A DNA stretch of 64,000 bases from Roseovarius sp. THAF9 (GTDB taxonomy: Bacteria > Pseudomonadota > Alphaproteobacteria > Rhodobacterales > Rhodobacteraceae). Shown here piece by piece: positions 33,947 through 42,957 of this stretch. The translations under genes were made by a program, and so were the position numbers. The stretch spans positions 2,820,001 through 2,884,000 of the forward strand of contig NZ_CP045404.1 in assembly GCF_009363715.1 (NCBI RefSeq), in the 5' to 3' direction. How positions within the stretch are numbered: position 1 is the first letter of the stretch; each line of letters starts with the position of its first letter. A model generated the notes under the pieces. The model worked only from the letters and a program-made list of their open reading frames with translations, ran no database searches and was not told where the DNA came from.

Positions 33947-35220
33947 TGCGGCCTGAAAACCCGGCCGAGGGCATGGTCTGGAAGGCGATCCTCTGGACCT
34001 GGCCCTTCTATGCACTTGGGGCGCTCTATGTGGTTGGGCCGGTGCTGGCGTGGCTCATCGCGGGGTTGGCCGTATTGTCATTATACCTTGGGCCGGCGAT
34101 ACGGTCTGACCTGCGGGCCACGGGCCCGATCCCGCCTGTTGTCTGGGCATGGATCATCGGGATGCTGGTGATGCTCGTAGCCTTGTGGGCCGGGCATCTG
34201 AACTGGGATCTTGGGCTGAAACAAACCATTAAATCCTCGATCGGCTGGGCAAAAGGATGGGCGCTTCTCGCGTTGTTCCCGCTGGCGGGCGCCGTTCTCC
34301 CGATACGAAGAGAATTGCTGATCCGTGCGCAGTGCCGCCTCGGCTTCTGGACGCTCTGCATCGCGCCAGTACTGCTTGTCGCCCCCTATATCGGTTTGCC
34401 TGAGCGCATCTGGACCTCGCCCCTGAAGGCTGTTGGCGGTCCGGGGCCCGAATACTTTACGGTCTTCCTGTTTACGTTCGATCCCGCGTCATGGACGCCC
34501 AGATGGCAATTCTATGCGCCTTGGTCGCCGTTCGCCGCGCTTCTCGGCGTCGTCATGGTGCTGTTTGCCCTGGAAGAGAAAGAGGGTCGTTGGCGCGCGG
34601 CCGGCATCGCCGCGGGCACTTTGATGATCCTCGCGTCGAAATCCCGTATGGGGCTCGTAGGGCTGGTGGCTTGTACGGTCGGCCCTCGCCTCGTGCCTCT
34701 GGTGCTTCGTAGCTGGGCGTGGGCTGGACTTGCGGCCTTCACGGCATCCCTTGCCGTCACTGGACCGTGGCTATTGGAAAAGATCGGCGCAGGCGTCGAT
34801 GGCTTCAAATCTGCCCGTGCCGACAGCACGCGCGTTCGAGCGACACTCCAACGTATCGCCCAAGAGCGTTGGCAGGAGGATGCACCGTGGTTCGGACACG
34901 GCACCGTTCAACCAGGTCCACACTTGGTGGAATACATGCCGATCGGCACGCACCATACTTGGTTTGGGCTCCTGTTCGTCAAGGGATTGGTAGGGTTTAT
35001 AGCCTTGGCGTGTCCGTTGATCTGGCAAACTTCGCTCGCATTCAAAGATGCAGCCCTCAGTCCGCGCGGGCGCTTACCGCTCGGGTTATGTATGGTCGTC
35101 GTCTTGCTCTCCTTCGGAGAGAACATAGAAATCGAGGCATATTTGCTCTGGCCTGCCCTGTTGTGCCTTGGAATACATGCCCGTGAATGCAGTCATTCGT
35201 TTGTTCGAGGAGTGCCGTAA
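33943..35220 (+). CDS. O-antigen ligase/Wzy-like polysaccharide polymerase
   Basis: 425 residues with about ten or eleven hydrophobic segments and a large periplasmic loop in the second half (about 280-340). That loop contains RVRATLQRIAQERWQ followed by HGTVQPGPHLVEYMPIGTHHTWFGLLF; a histidine-rich HGT/THHT arrangement in the loop is typical of WaaL/Wzy_C proteins. It is coupled to the Wzz-like gene by a 4-base overlap. It is predicted to polymerise exported repeat units at the periplasmic face of the inner membrane. Polymerase and ligase cannot be told apart from sequence; the Wzz neighbour favours polymerase. Confidence 0.82.
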   Translation: MMRPENPAEGMVWKAILWTWPFYALGALYVVGPVLAWLIAGLAVLSLYLGPAIRSDLRATGPIPPVVWAWIIGMLVMLVALWAGHLNWDLGLKQTIKSSIGWAKGWALLALFPLAGAVLPIRRELLIRAQCRLGFWTLCIAPVLLVAPYIGLPERIWTSPLKAVGGPGPEYFTVFLFTFDPASWTPRWQFYAPWSPFAALLGVVMVLFALEEKEGRWRAAGIAAGTLMILASKSRMGLVGLVACTVGPRLVPLVLRSWAWAGLAAFTASLAVTGPWLLEKIGAGVDGFKSARADSTRVRATLQRIAQERWQEDAPWFGHGTVQPGPHLVEYMPIGTHHTWFGLLFVKGLVGFIALACPLIWQTSLAFKDAALSPRGRLPLGLCMVVVLLSFGENIEIEAYLLWPALLCLGIHARECSHSFVRGVP

Positions 35221-35372
35221 CTGCTTCTGGTGGCAGTTTGGATCGCCTATTGAGCATATCTATAACCCAATGTCTGAATTCGCCCTCTGCGCCGGTCTCA
35301 CCGACAAAGCCGAGCAATTTGACAACCTGCCGCGCAGGACTGCAAGCCGCCATCGGGCCCGTTTCTCGCAGC

Positions 35373-35750
35373 TTACAGCCAATGATCATAAACCGCCTCG
35401 AGCGCGCGCAGTCCCCGACCCAGAGCCTCTGCGCAGTGCCGCGCGTCACAGGCTGGAGGATCATCTGGGTGGACGGCCGCGAAGCGTCTGGCCTCGACAC
35501 TGCTGATGTAGTTGGTGAGTTCGAGATGAAGCAGGCGGCAAAGCGCGAGAATTTCGCCGCGGCGGGCAGCCAGATCGTTGCCAGTTTTCGCTGCCTCGAC
35601 GACGGAGCGGGCCCGTGCGGCCCATTTTCGTCCGCCAAGCAGATCGGCCGAGGCCACAAGCCTGTCACCCTCTGCGCGCAGCCAGCGAATAAATTCGCTG
35701 GCCTTGTTCATGTGCCGGAGCAAGGCACGAATATCGGGAATGTGTTTCAT
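35373..35750 (-). CDS. Small helical protein of unknown function
   Basis: 125 residues from the ATG at 35750, preceded by AAGGTGAT. It is highly helical, with basic N-terminal segments (HMNKASEFIRWLRAEGDRLV, GRKWAARARSVVEAAKTG) and two cysteines near the C-terminus (PPACDARHCAEALG). No signal peptide or membrane segment is present. I recognise no family. It lies at the edge of the polysaccharide locus on the strand opposite the polymerase gene. The frame, ribosome site and third-position GC bias support a real gene. Confidence 0.6.
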   Translation of the reverse strand: MKHIPDIRALLRHMNKASEFIRWLRAEGDRLVASADLLGGRKWAARARSVVEAAKTGNDLAARRGEILALCRLLHLELTNYISSVEARRFAAVHPDDPPACDARHCAEALGRGLRALEAVYDHWL

Positions 35751-36089
35751 GGGATCACCTTTCTTGGTGGAATGCACGACCCGCCGTGGGTCGCTTCAGA
35801 AGATCCCTGCTCCGGTCAATTGATTTCTTTTCCGGCGCCCGTGCTACCGCCGGCAAGGGGTTGCTCGGCGCGGCCTCATCAAGAGGGCCGCGCCGGACAC
35901 ACCCCTGACGGTATTGGCGCACAAACTCACTCTAAAAGGCCGTATTCTGGTGCCTTCAAGTCGCTTCGGGAAAAGCCTAAACGTCACAGCGCCTTACAGG
36001 CGCCGGCAAAACTTTAGCTGACGCATGGCAGTAAAATCCGCCAATTTGGCATAACTACGCCCGCAACGACACAGGACAACCCAACACCC
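35751..36089. other. Intergenic stretch with two GC-rich hairpins
   Basis: No gene is supported. It lies upstream of the small unknown gene and downstream of nrdJ, both on the minus strand. It contains a perfect 10-bp inverted repeat, CGGCGCGGCC/GGCCGCGCCG (35866-35895, 10-base loop), and a smaller GCGCC/GGCGC hairpin (35989-36003). Neither is followed by a T-run on either strand. They could still end nrdJ transcription or stabilise its 3' end. Confidence 0.45.
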
Positions 36090-38348
36090 TCACGCGCACT
36101 TCGAATGCCCGCAGGACGCACAGGTCAGGCACCCCTCGACCTTGCGCATGTCATAGCTGCCGCAGGACGGACAGGCCGGCCCGCGCGGCGCGTCCAGGTT
36201 GACCACGTTCGCCGTCGGGTCTTCCTTCAGGCCCAGCCCCTCGCCTTCCAGGAACCCGATATTGATCATGTGGTTCTCCAGCACGCCGCCGATCGCGGCC
36301 AGCATCGAGGGGATGTATTTCCCGTTCATCCACGCGCCGCCGCGCGGGTCGAAAACCGCCTTCAGCTCCTCAACCACGAAAGACACGTCGCCGCCCCGCC
36401 GGAAGACCGCACTGATCATCCGCGTCAACGCCACGGTCCAGGCGAAATGCTCCATGTTCTTGGAGTTGATGAACACCTCGAAGGGCCGCCGCCGTCCCTC
36501 CAGCACGATATCGTTCACCGTCACGTAAATCGCGTGGCTGCTGTCCGGCCATTTCAGCTTGTATGTCGCGCCTTCCAGTTCCGTCGGCCGGTCCAGCGGC
36601 TCGGACATGTAAACCACCTCGCCGCCTTCCACGGGCATCGGCACCTTGTCCTCGGACTCCACGCTCAGCACGCTGCCAGTGATGTCGTTGGGCCGGTAGG
36701 TCGTGCACCCCTTGCAGCCCGTGTCCCAGGCTTGCATGTAGACTTCCTTGAACGCCTCGAAGCCAATGTCGGCGGGCACGTTGATCGTCTTGGAAATGCT
36801 GCTGTCGACCCATCTTTGCGCCGCCGCCTGCATCTTCACATGCGCCTCGGGCTCCAGCGTCTGGGCATTGACGAAATAGTCCGGCAAGTCCCTGTCGCCG
36901 AACCGCTCGCGCCACATCTGCACGGCGTAATCCACCACCTCTTCCTCGGTGCGGCTGCCATCTTTCTGCAACACCTTGCGCGTATAGGAATAGGCAAAGA
37001 CCGGCTCGATCCCGCTGCTGACGTTGCCGGCATAAAGGCTGATCGTCCCGGTGGGCGCGACGCTGGTCAGCAGAGCGTTGCGGATGCCATGTTCGGCCAC
37101 CGCCGCACGCACATCCTCGTCCATCGCCTGCATCATGCCACTCTGCAAATAGGGCTCCGCCTCGAAGAGCGGAAATGCCCCCTTCTCCTTTGCCAGTTCC
37201 ACAGACGCCAGGTAAGCCGCCCGCGCAATCGCCTTCATCCAGGCCTCGCACTGCGCCGCCGCCGCGTCGTCGCCATAGCGCAGCCCGCACATCAACAGCG
37301 CATCGGCCAGCCCCGTCACCCCCAACCCGATCCGCCGCTTGGCCTGCGCCTCGGCGCGTTGCTCGGGCAGCGGAAATTTCGACACGTCCACAACGTTGTC
37401 CATCATCCGCACCGCCGTCGCCACCAGCTCGGCCAGCGCAGCCTCGTCGATCCCTGCACTCTCCTCGAACGGCTCCATCACCAGCCGCGCCAAATTGATC
37501 GATCCCAACAGGCACGCACCATAGGGCGGCAACGGCTGCTCGCCACAGGGGTTGGTCGCCGCGATCGTCTCGCAGTAATGCAGGTTGTTGGCTTTGTTGA
37601 TCCGGTCGATGAAAATCACGCCGGGTTCCGCGAAATCATAGGTCGCCTGCATGATCCGGTTCCACAGGTCCCGCGCCTCGACCGTTTTGTAAACCTTGTC
37701 GCCGAAGACCAGCTCCCACGGCCCGTCCGCTTTCACGGCCTCCATGAAATCATCTGTCACCAGCACACTCAGGTTGAACATCCGCAGCCGCGCCGCGTCG
37801 CTCTTCACCGCGATGAAATCCTCGATATCCGGGTGATCGCACCGCATGGTCGCCATCATCGCCCCGCGCCGGCTGCCGGCACTCATGATCGTGCGGCACA
37901 TCGCGTCCCACACATCCATGAAGCTCAATGGCCCGCTGGCATCCGCCGCCACCCCCTCGACCAGCGCGCCCTTGGGCCGGATGGTCGAGAAGTCATACCC
38001 GATCCCGCCCCCCTGCTGCATGGTCAGCGCGGCTTCGCGCAGGCCCTCGAAAATGCCGCTCATGCTGTCGGGGATCGTCCCCATCACGAAACAGTTGAAC
38101 AGCGTCACCGCCCGCCCCGTCCCGGCCCCCGCCGTGATCCGACCGGCGGGCAGAAACTTGAAATCTTCCAACGCGTGATAGAACCGCTCTTCCCACGCAT
38201 CAGGCTCGGCTTCCGCCTGCGCCACAGCCCGCGCGATCCGCCGCCAGCTGTCCTCCACCGTGCCGTCGATGGCCGTGCCATCTGCCTCTTTCAGGCGATA
38301 TTTCATATCCCAGATGGCCTCGGCGATGGGGGCAGCGAATCGAGTCAT
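36090..38348 (-). CDS. nrdJ: Adenosylcobalamin-dependent (class II) ribonucleoside-diphosphate reductase
   Basis: 752 residues from the ATG at 38348 (MTRFAAPIAEAIWDMKYRLK); the frame is open further upstream, but that extension is repeat-derived. The ten-stranded barrel motifs of ribonucleotide reductase are clear: the reducible cysteine in LFNCFVMG, the N-x-C-x-E active-site motif in ATNPCGEQPLPPYG, and the loop SVAPTGTISLYAGN. The C-terminus is a cysteine-rich tail (CPSCGSYD, GCLTCASCGHSKCA) that can relay reducing power. It makes deoxyribonucleotides using B12 instead of oxygen. I see no cobalamin riboswitch upstream. It is transcribed alone. Confidence 0.95.
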   Translation of the reverse strand: MTRFAAPIAEAIWDMKYRLKEADGTAIDGTVEDSWRRIARAVAQAEAEPDAWEERFYHALEDFKFLPAGRITAGAGTGRAVTLFNCFVMGTIPDSMSGIFEGLREAALTMQQGGGIGYDFSTIRPKGALVEGVAADASGPLSFMDVWDAMCRTIMSAGSRRGAMMATMRCDHPDIEDFIAVKSDAARLRMFNLSVLVTDDFMEAVKADGPWELVFGDKVYKTVEARDLWNRIMQATYDFAEPGVIFIDRINKANNLHYCETIAATNPCGEQPLPPYGACLLGSINLARLVMEPFEESAGIDEAALAELVATAVRMMDNVVDVSKFPLPEQRAEAQAKRRIGLGVTGLADALLMCGLRYGDDAAAAQCEAWMKAIARAAYLASVELAKEKGAFPLFEAEPYLQSGMMQAMDEDVRAAVAEHGIRNALLTSVAPTGTISLYAGNVSSGIEPVFAYSYTRKVLQKDGSRTEEEVVDYAVQMWRERFGDRDLPDYFVNAQTLEPEAHVKMQAAAQRWVDSSISKTINVPADIGFEAFKEVYMQAWDTGCKGCTTYRPNDITGSVLSVESEDKVPMPVEGGEVVYMSEPLDRPTELEGATYKLKWPDSSHAIYVTVNDIVLEGRRRPFEVFINSKNMEHFAWTVALTRMISAVFRRGGDVSFVVEELKAVFDPRGGAWMNGKYIPSMLAAIGGVLENHMINIGFLEGEGLGLKEDPTANVVNLDAPRGPACPSCGSYDMRKVEGCLTCASCGHSKCA

Positions 38349-38463
38349 GGCAGCACACTTCTGGTAGAGGAACAGACCGAAGACACTACAGATTGCGCCC
38401 GCCCCGGTCAATCCGGCCATGCGGCACAATCCCCCGCCCACCGGCTTTTTCTTGCACCATACA

Positions 38464-38493
38464 CTCCGGGGGTTTGGGGGCAGCGCCCCCAAG
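38464..38493. repeat. GC-rich Rhodobacteraceae-type intergenic palindrome
   Basis: The core TTGGGGGCAGCGCCCCCAA (38474-38492) forms an 8-bp stem with a 3-base loop and is preceded by CTCCGGGGG. Elements of this shape are scattered between genes in many Rhodobacteraceae genomes. It lies in the 244-bp divergent region between nrdJ and the DUF1489 gene, which otherwise shows no recognised regulatory site. Confidence 0.6.
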
Positions 38494-38592
38494 GCCTGCG
38501 TGGCCCGAACGCAATCAAAGCTGTGTGTCGCGGGCACCCTACACGGTCGCACCCGCTTGAAATCCCCCGCCCCGGGCATAGGATAAGACGCG

Positions 38593-39045
38593 GTGAAAGT
38601 GGGAACAGTCGTGACAGATCCGAAAACACATCTCGTCAAGCTCTCGGTCGGTTCGGAAACCGTCGAAAGTCTCATCGCTTGGCAATCCAGCAAACAGGCG
38701 CAGGGACCCGACGGCCTGCCCCGCCACGTCACCCGTATGTGGCCCCGGCGCGAGGCCGAACTGCTGATGGGCGGCTCGATCTACTGGGTCATCCAGGGCC
38801 TGATCCAGTGCCGCCAGCGCATCCTTCGCCTAGACGAGGTGATCCGCGCCGACGGCATCCGCCGCTGCGGCATCGTGCTGGAGCCGGAAATCATCCGAAC
38901 CACCACCGCCCGCAAGCGCCCGTTCCAGGGCTGGCGCTATCTCGCCCCCGCCGACGCGCCGGCCGACCTTCCTGCAAACCGCCAGAACGAAGACGCGCTG
39001 CCCGCGGATCTCAGCGCGGCGCTGGCCGATATCGGCGTGCTCTGA
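38593..39045 (+). CDS. DUF1489 family protein
   Basis: 150 residues from GTG 38593; GTG 38611 is an alternative. The whole protein matches the DUF1489 pattern: HLVKLSVGSETVESLIAWQ, RHVTRMWPRREAELLMGGS, IYWVIQGLIQCRQRIL and the C-terminal RRPFQGWRYL-like stretch (KRPFQGWRYLAPAD). The family is widespread and conserved in Alphaproteobacteria; its function is unknown. It is divergent from nrdJ. No signal peptide or membrane segment is present, so it should be cytoplasmic. Confidence 0.88.
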   Translation: MKVGTVVTDPKTHLVKLSVGSETVESLIAWQSSKQAQGPDGLPRHVTRMWPRREAELLMGGSIYWVIQGLIQCRQRILRLDEVIRADGIRRCGIVLEPEIIRTTTARKRPFQGWRYLAPADAPADLPANRQNEDALPADLSAALADIGVL

Positions 39046-39360
39046 CCACCCCTATTCCCGCGAAGCGTCCGGGCGCGGCCTGCACGGCCCTGCACCAGCG
39101 CACACCTCCCTGAACATCCCCGCACCGCACACCCTCTGAATCGGCGAATTTCCGCGCTTACATCTTGAAAAGCCGACATTATTCAGCGGCTTTCCGCCAG
39201 AAAGCCGACCCGTTTTCAGCGCCGCGCCGCCATTCACGCGCAGGTGATCGCCCGTGTCCCGACACCCCCCTTGCGACAGTTTTCGTCCAGACCATATCAG
39301 CCCAACACAGCGCAAACGACAACGCGCTGCGGAACGAAACAGACATGCCGAAAGGACAGC
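39046..39360. other. Intergenic stretch upstream of the beta-barrel genes, with a hairpin
   Basis: No gene is supported. A perfect 8-bp stem CGGCTTTC/GAAAGCCG (39187-39207, loop CGCCA) sits about 140 bases after the DUF1489 stop and could act as its terminator, although no T-run follows. The last 150 bases before 39361 must contain the promoter and leader of the first outer-membrane gene; I see no clear sigma-70 boxes. AAGGA precedes the start. Confidence 0.4.
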
Positions 39361-39960
39361 ATGATGAAACGAGCAACACCGATCCTCGCGGCCGCCCTCG
39401 CCGTTGGCGCCGCCCCCGCATTCGCAGGCAACACATCGGCCCCGGTCGACGACACGATCGTCGCCACGCCGCAACCCGCGCCTGCGCCGACCAATTTCGG
39501 CCCCGACTGGACCGGCGCCTATGGCGGTGTCCAACTGGGCTACGGTGACGTCGACACGGACGTGTCGGGCAGTGACGATGGCGTGATCGGCGGTCTGACC
39601 GCAGGCTACGACTACGACCTCGGCAATTTCGTCGTCGGTGGCGGTCTTGATTACGATTTCGCCGATATCGGCGTCGCCAACAACGCGGCAACCCTCGAAA
39701 ACGTGTTCCGCGCCAAGGTACGCGGCGGCTACAAGCTGGGCGATGGCCTGCTCTATGCTACCGGCGGGTATGCCCAGGCCGAAACCGACAACCTCGGCAG
39801 CGACGATGGCTACTTCATCGGTGGCGGCTACGAGCACATGATCACCCAGAACTTCTCGATGGGCGGCGAACTGCTCTACCACGAGTTCGACAATTACAAC
39901 AGCACCGCTGTCGATGTCGAAGCGACCACGCTTCAGGTCCGCGGCACCTTCCGCTTCTAA
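39361..39960 (+). CDS. Outer membrane beta-barrel protein (first of a tandem pair)
   Basis: 199 residues from ATG 39361 (a second ATG follows directly), with AAGGA upstream. A signal peptide (ILAAALAVGAAPAFA, cleavage before GNTS) is followed by a short Pro/Ala linker. An eight-strand barrel pattern follows: alternating strands such as WTGAYGGVQLGYGDV, GGYKLGDGLLYATGGYAQA and GGELLYHEFDNY. The protein ends in RGTFRF, the terminal-Phe signal used by the BAM machinery. It resembles small OmpA-like/Opa-type porin-family barrels. It shares strong similarity over its whole length with the gene at 40282. A classical terminator follows at 40004-40044. Confidence 0.9.
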   Translation: MMKRATPILAAALAVGAAPAFAGNTSAPVDDTIVATPQPAPAPTNFGPDWTGAYGGVQLGYGDVDTDVSGSDDGVIGGLTAGYDYDLGNFVVGGGLDYDFADIGVANNAATLENVFRAKVRGGYKLGDGLLYATGGYAQAETDNLGSDDGYFIGGGYEHMITQNFSMGGELLYHEFDNYNSTAVDVEATTLQVRGTFRF

Positions 39961-40281
39961 GGCGCGCGCCCAACGGCGCCGCTCATGGACCTGACGATGA
40001 CACAGCCCGGGCCTGCATTTTGCCGGCCCGGGCTTAATTTTTTTGAACTCCTTTCGAACAGAAAAGTTCCAACTTTCCGAAGAGGCGAGTGGATGAAAGC
40101 GGATTTCCGCCCAAGGTGTATCCCCCATGCATCGCCCTTTAAAATAACGCGGCCCGGACACTGCCAAACACACACCGTCTATTGCACAATCGCGGTCACG
40201 AGCCATATGACCGGCTTAACGGCGTGCGCCCCCGCGCTCTGCCTCTCTTGCGCAAGTAAACGGTCCTGAAAGGATAGTAAT
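39961..40281. other. Spacer between the two beta-barrel genes
   Basis: No gene is supported. It contains the terminator of the first barrel gene (40004-40044) and then about 235 bases of leader for the second. This means the two paralogues are transcribed separately despite being tandem. No operator-like palindrome was noticed. Confidence 0.5.
40004..40044 (+). terminator. Rho-independent terminator of the first beta-barrel gene
   Basis: AGCCCGGGCC and GGCCCGGGCT form a perfect 10-bp stem (40004-40034, 11-base loop). It is followed by TAA and a run of seven T residues. It begins 44 bases after the stop codon. Confidence 0.9.
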
Positions 40282-40878
40282 ATGAAACGAGCAGCCCCCC
40301 TTCTTGCGGCCGCTTTTGCACTTGGCGCCGCGCCCGCATTCGCCGGCAACCTCACGCCGGTGCAAGACGACGTCGTGACGCCGCCCCCGCCGCCTCCGGT
40401 TGCCGCAACCCCGAACTGGACCGGCCTCTACGGCGGTGTGCAACTGGGCTACAACAACCTTGATTCCAACATCTCCGGCAGCGATGACACTGTGATCGGC
40501 GGTCTCTTCGTCGGCTACGACTACGACTTCGGCAACTTCGTACTGGGCAGCAGCCTCGACTACGATTTCACCGATGCCGAAATCGCGGCCGGGCCGAACC
40601 TGCCCGTCGATCTGGAAAATATCTTCCGCGCCAAGCTGCGCGCCGGCTACAAGCTGGGCGACGGCCTGATCTACGGCACCGGCGGCTACGCCAAGGCGTT
40701 CACTGACAACCTGGGCGACGATGACGGCTACTTCGTCGGCGCAGGCTACGAGACGATGGTCACGGACAGCTTCTCGCTCGGCGGCGAACTGCTCTATCAC
40801 GAGTTCGACAACTTCAACGGCAGCAACGCCGATGTCGAACCGACCACGGTTCAGCTTCGCGGCACGTTCCGCTTCTGA
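40282..40878 (+). CDS. Outer membrane beta-barrel protein (second of a tandem pair)
   Basis: 198 residues with AAAGG upstream of ATG 40282. The signal peptide (LLAAAFALGAAPAFA) is followed by a Pro-rich linker (VVTPPPPPPVAATP) and barrel strands matching the preceding gene one for one: NWTGLYGGVQLGYNNL, RAGYKLGDGLIYGTGGYAKA, GGELLYHEFDNF and a final RGTFRF. The pair arose by duplication; most differences lie in the linker and in loops, for example the extra GPNLPVDL stretch. It is probably a surface-exposed small barrel of unknown ligand. A strong terminator follows at 40931. Confidence 0.9.
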   Translation: MKRAAPLLAAAFALGAAPAFAGNLTPVQDDVVTPPPPPPVAATPNWTGLYGGVQLGYNNLDSNISGSDDTVIGGLFVGYDYDFGNFVLGSSLDYDFTDAEIAAGPNLPVDLENIFRAKLRAGYKLGDGLIYGTGGYAKAFTDNLGDDDGYFVGAGYETMVTDSFSLGGELLYHEFDNFNGSNADVEPTTVQLRGTFRF

Positions 40879-40930
40879 TCCGCGATACCGGGTCTTGCCG
40901 TCCGGCGCGCCCCGGGCGGACGGATTGCAG

Positions 40931-40964
40931 GCGGGTTCCCGAAATGCCGGGGACCCGCTTTTTT
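40931..40964 (+). terminator. Rho-independent terminator of the second beta-barrel gene
   Basis: GCGGGTTCCC pairs with GGGGACCCGC (10 bp with one G-T pair, 8-base loop), followed by six T residues. It lies 52 bases after the stop codon. Confidence 0.88.
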
Positions 40965-41055
40965 AATGCTGGATGTCCGGGGCGCCGGGTGCGGGTATCG
41001 CACGGTCTCTTCATAAATGGTCCTCCGACCACGGCACCGTCGCGATTCCACCCGA

Positions 41056-41077
41056 ATACCGACGCGATACCGACGCG
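41056..41077. repeat. Tandem 11-bp direct repeat
   Basis: ATACCGACGCG occurs twice without spacing in the gap between the barrel terminator and the convergent arsC gene. Its function is unknown. The rest of 40965-41124 shows nothing recognisable. Confidence 0.5.
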
Positions 41078-41124
41078 GTTTTCGGGCTTTTGTCCGGATT
41101 AACGATTGGGTCGAAAAACGACGG

Positions 41125-41472
41125 CTACAGGATGTCCAGAACCGCTTCGGGTGGTCGTCCGATGGCGGCCTTGTCCCCGGCGAAAACGATGGGCCGCTCG
41201 ATCAGGATCGGATGCGCCGCCATGGCCGCCAGCAGCGTCGCCTCGTCGCTTTCCTTGCCCAGGCCCAGCTCGCGATACGTCGACTCCTTGTTTCGGATCA
41301 ATGCGCTAGCTGTCATACCCAAAGCCGTCAGCACCGCGCGCAACTCTGCCTCGTCCGGCGCCTCCTCCAAGTAGCGCCGCACCTTCGGTGCAATCCCACG
41401 CTCTTCCAGCAGGGTCAGCGTCTGCCGCGATTTCGAACAGCGCGGATTGTGCCATATCTCGATCACAGCCAT
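41125..41472 (-). CDS. arsC: ArsC/Spx-family arsenate reductase (glutaredoxin type)
   Basis: 115 residues. A thioredoxin-like fold with the catalytic cysteine in [13 protein letters not shown] (about residues 7-19). The arginines expected to hold the oxyanion are in [15 protein letters not shown] and IGRPPEAV. The family reduces arsenate with glutathione and glutaredoxin, although chromosomal YfgD-like members often have unclear substrates. No arsenic-resistance genes are nearby. Its start overlaps the end of pyrD by 10 bases, so it is the last gene of the DUF952-pyrD-arsC operon. Confidence 0.88.
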   Translation of the reverse strand: MAVIEIWHNPRCSKSRQTLTLLEERGIAPKVRRYLEEAPDEAELRAVLTALGMTASALIRNKESTYRELGLGKESDEATLLAAMAAHPILIERPIVFAGDKAAIGRPPEAVLDIL

Positions 41473-42521
41473 GCGTCCCGCCCCGTGCCAACCGCCTCGC
41501 TCACGTTAGTAAAACCCTTTTCTTCCAAGAGCTTGTCCAGGCCTCGCGCAATCCGCTCAACAAGGCCGATCCCCTCGAAAACCATCGCCGAATAAAGCTG
41601 CACCGCGCTTGCACCGGCCCGTATTTTCTCCAGCGCCTGCTCGGCGTTTGCCACACCGCCCACACCGATCAAGGGCATCGTCCCCCCGGTCAGCTGCGCC
41701 AGCCGCGCCAGCACCCTTGTCGACCGCTCGAACAGCGGCGCCCCCGACAGCCCGCCCGCCTGCTTTCTCATCGGGCTTTGCAGCCCATCCCGGTTGAGCG
41801 TGGTGTTTGTCGCGATGATCGCCGCAACGCCGCCCGCCTGCGCGACATCCGCCAGCTCTGACAGCTCCAAGTCACTGAGATCAGGCGCGATTTTCAAAAA
41901 GACCGGGATCGGTCTTTCCAGCCAGCTCCGTGCCTCCATCACGCCTTTCAGCAGCGCCGCCAGCGCCTCGGGACCTTGCAGGTCGCGCAGCTTTTCAGTG
42001 TTGGGGCTCGAGACATTCACGGTCGCGAAATCAAGGTGCGGCCCGCACCGCGCCAGCACGCGGGCAAAATCCTCGGCCCGGTCCGCGCTGTCCTTGTTGG
42101 CGCCAAGGTTCAGCCCGATCACCGCGTCCCTGGGACGTGTAGCCAGCCTTCGCACCACGTCCTCCATCCCATTGTTGTTAAAGCCGAAACGGTTGATTAC
42201 CGCGCGATCTTCCGACAACCGAAACAGTCGTGGCTTCGGGTTGCCCGCCTGCGGCTTCGGCGTCACCGCACCGGCCTCGATGAACCCGAAACCCGCTCTC
42301 GACAGAGCGGACAACGCCACCGCGTTCTTGTCGAACCCCGCCGCCAGCCCGATCGGATTGGCCAGCCGAAGACCCGCCACCTCACAGCGCAATCGGTCCG
42401 ACGTGACCAACCCCGGCAACGGCACCAGCCCCGCACGCAACGCCTGCAACGCAAGCCCGTGGGCCCGTTCCGGCTCCAGCCGGTGCATCAGGCCCAGACC
42501 GATCCTGTCGGCCAGTCTCAT
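41463..42521 (-). CDS. pyrD: Dihydroorotate dehydrogenase (quinone), class 2
   Basis: 352 residues. The N-terminal helical extension of membrane-associated class 2 enzymes ([21 protein letters not shown]) is followed by the FMN barrel. Visible motifs are [30 protein letters not shown], catalytic Ser in [11 protein letters not shown], the lysine in [20 protein letters not shown] and [13 protein letters not shown]. It oxidises dihydroorotate to orotate and passes electrons to ubiquinone, the fourth step of pyrimidine synthesis. It overlaps the DUF952 gene by 4 bases and arsC by 10 bases. Confidence 0.95.
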   Translation of the reverse strand: MRLADRIGLGLMHRLEPERAHGLALQALRAGLVPLPGLVTSDRLRCEVAGLRLANPIGLAAGFDKNAVALSALSRAGFGFIEAGAVTPKPQAGNPKPRLFRLSEDRAVINRFGFNNNGMEDVVRRLATRPRDAVIGLNLGANKDSADRAEDFARVLARCGPHLDFATVNVSSPNTEKLRDLQGPEALAALLKGVMEARSWLERPIPVFLKIAPDLSDLELSELADVAQAGGVAAIIATNTTLNRDGLQSPMRKQAGGLSGAPLFERSTRVLARLAQLTGGTMPLIGVGGVANAEQALEKIRAGASAVQLYSAMVFEGIGLVERIARGLDKLLEEKGFTNVSEAVGTGRDAWL

Positions 42522-42856
42522 ACCGCGCCAGCCGGAAACTGATGCACCCCGTCAACCAGCGGCAGCGGCTGTGCCCAGACGACATCGTCCAGTCGCAAAA
42601 CCCTGTAAAGATGTGGGAATTTATCGCCGCCGCGCGACACCTCCCATGCGAGGTCATCGCCCAGCCGGTCAGTTTCCACCGCCACAATAACAAGGTCCTC
42701 CACACCCTCGAAATGCTTCGCCGCCGTTTCAGGCGCCTGCATCGGCGTCGAGAAATGGATATAGCCGTCGGCCACGTCCACCAGCGCGCCGCGCGTTTCC
42801 TCTTCGGACCGCAGCGCGGCCCACTCCTCTGCCCGGAAAATCTTGTAAATCAACAT
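42518..42856 (-). CDS. DUF952 family protein
   Basis: 112 residues from the ATG at 42856 ([15 protein letters not shown]); the longer open frame upstream enters the divergent promoter region. DUF952 hallmarks are present: [40 protein letters not shown] and [21 protein letters not shown]. The family is small, cytoplasmic and uncharacterised, with a glutathione-S-transferase-unrelated fold. It is the first gene of an operon with pyrD and arsC, which probably reflects chromosomal convenience rather than shared function. Confidence 0.9.
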   Translation of the reverse strand: MLIYKIFRAEEWAALRSEEETRGALVDVADGYIHFSTPMQAPETAAKHFEGVEDLVIVAVETDRLGDDLAWEVSRGGDKFPHLYRVLRLDDVVWAQPLPLVDGVHQFPAGAV

Positions 42857-42957
42857 GGCTTGGTGATGCCCCGCCACACGCGCTTGGTCAAGCGGATTGC
42901 CTTTGACGCATCGCGCGCCTTCCTGCAATCTTCCCGCATTCGTCAGGAGGCACATCC

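Noticed and set aside
38349..38592. Possible cobalamin riboswitch upstream of nrdJ
   Set aside because: No B12-box-like sequence or conserved core was found; the main structure is a repeat palindrome.
36105..39113. A 1002-codon open frame on the plus strand across nrdJ and beyond
   Set aside because: It is the antisense shadow of the high-GC nrdJ gene; composition (His/Arg/Pro-rich) and lack of a ribosome site rule it out.
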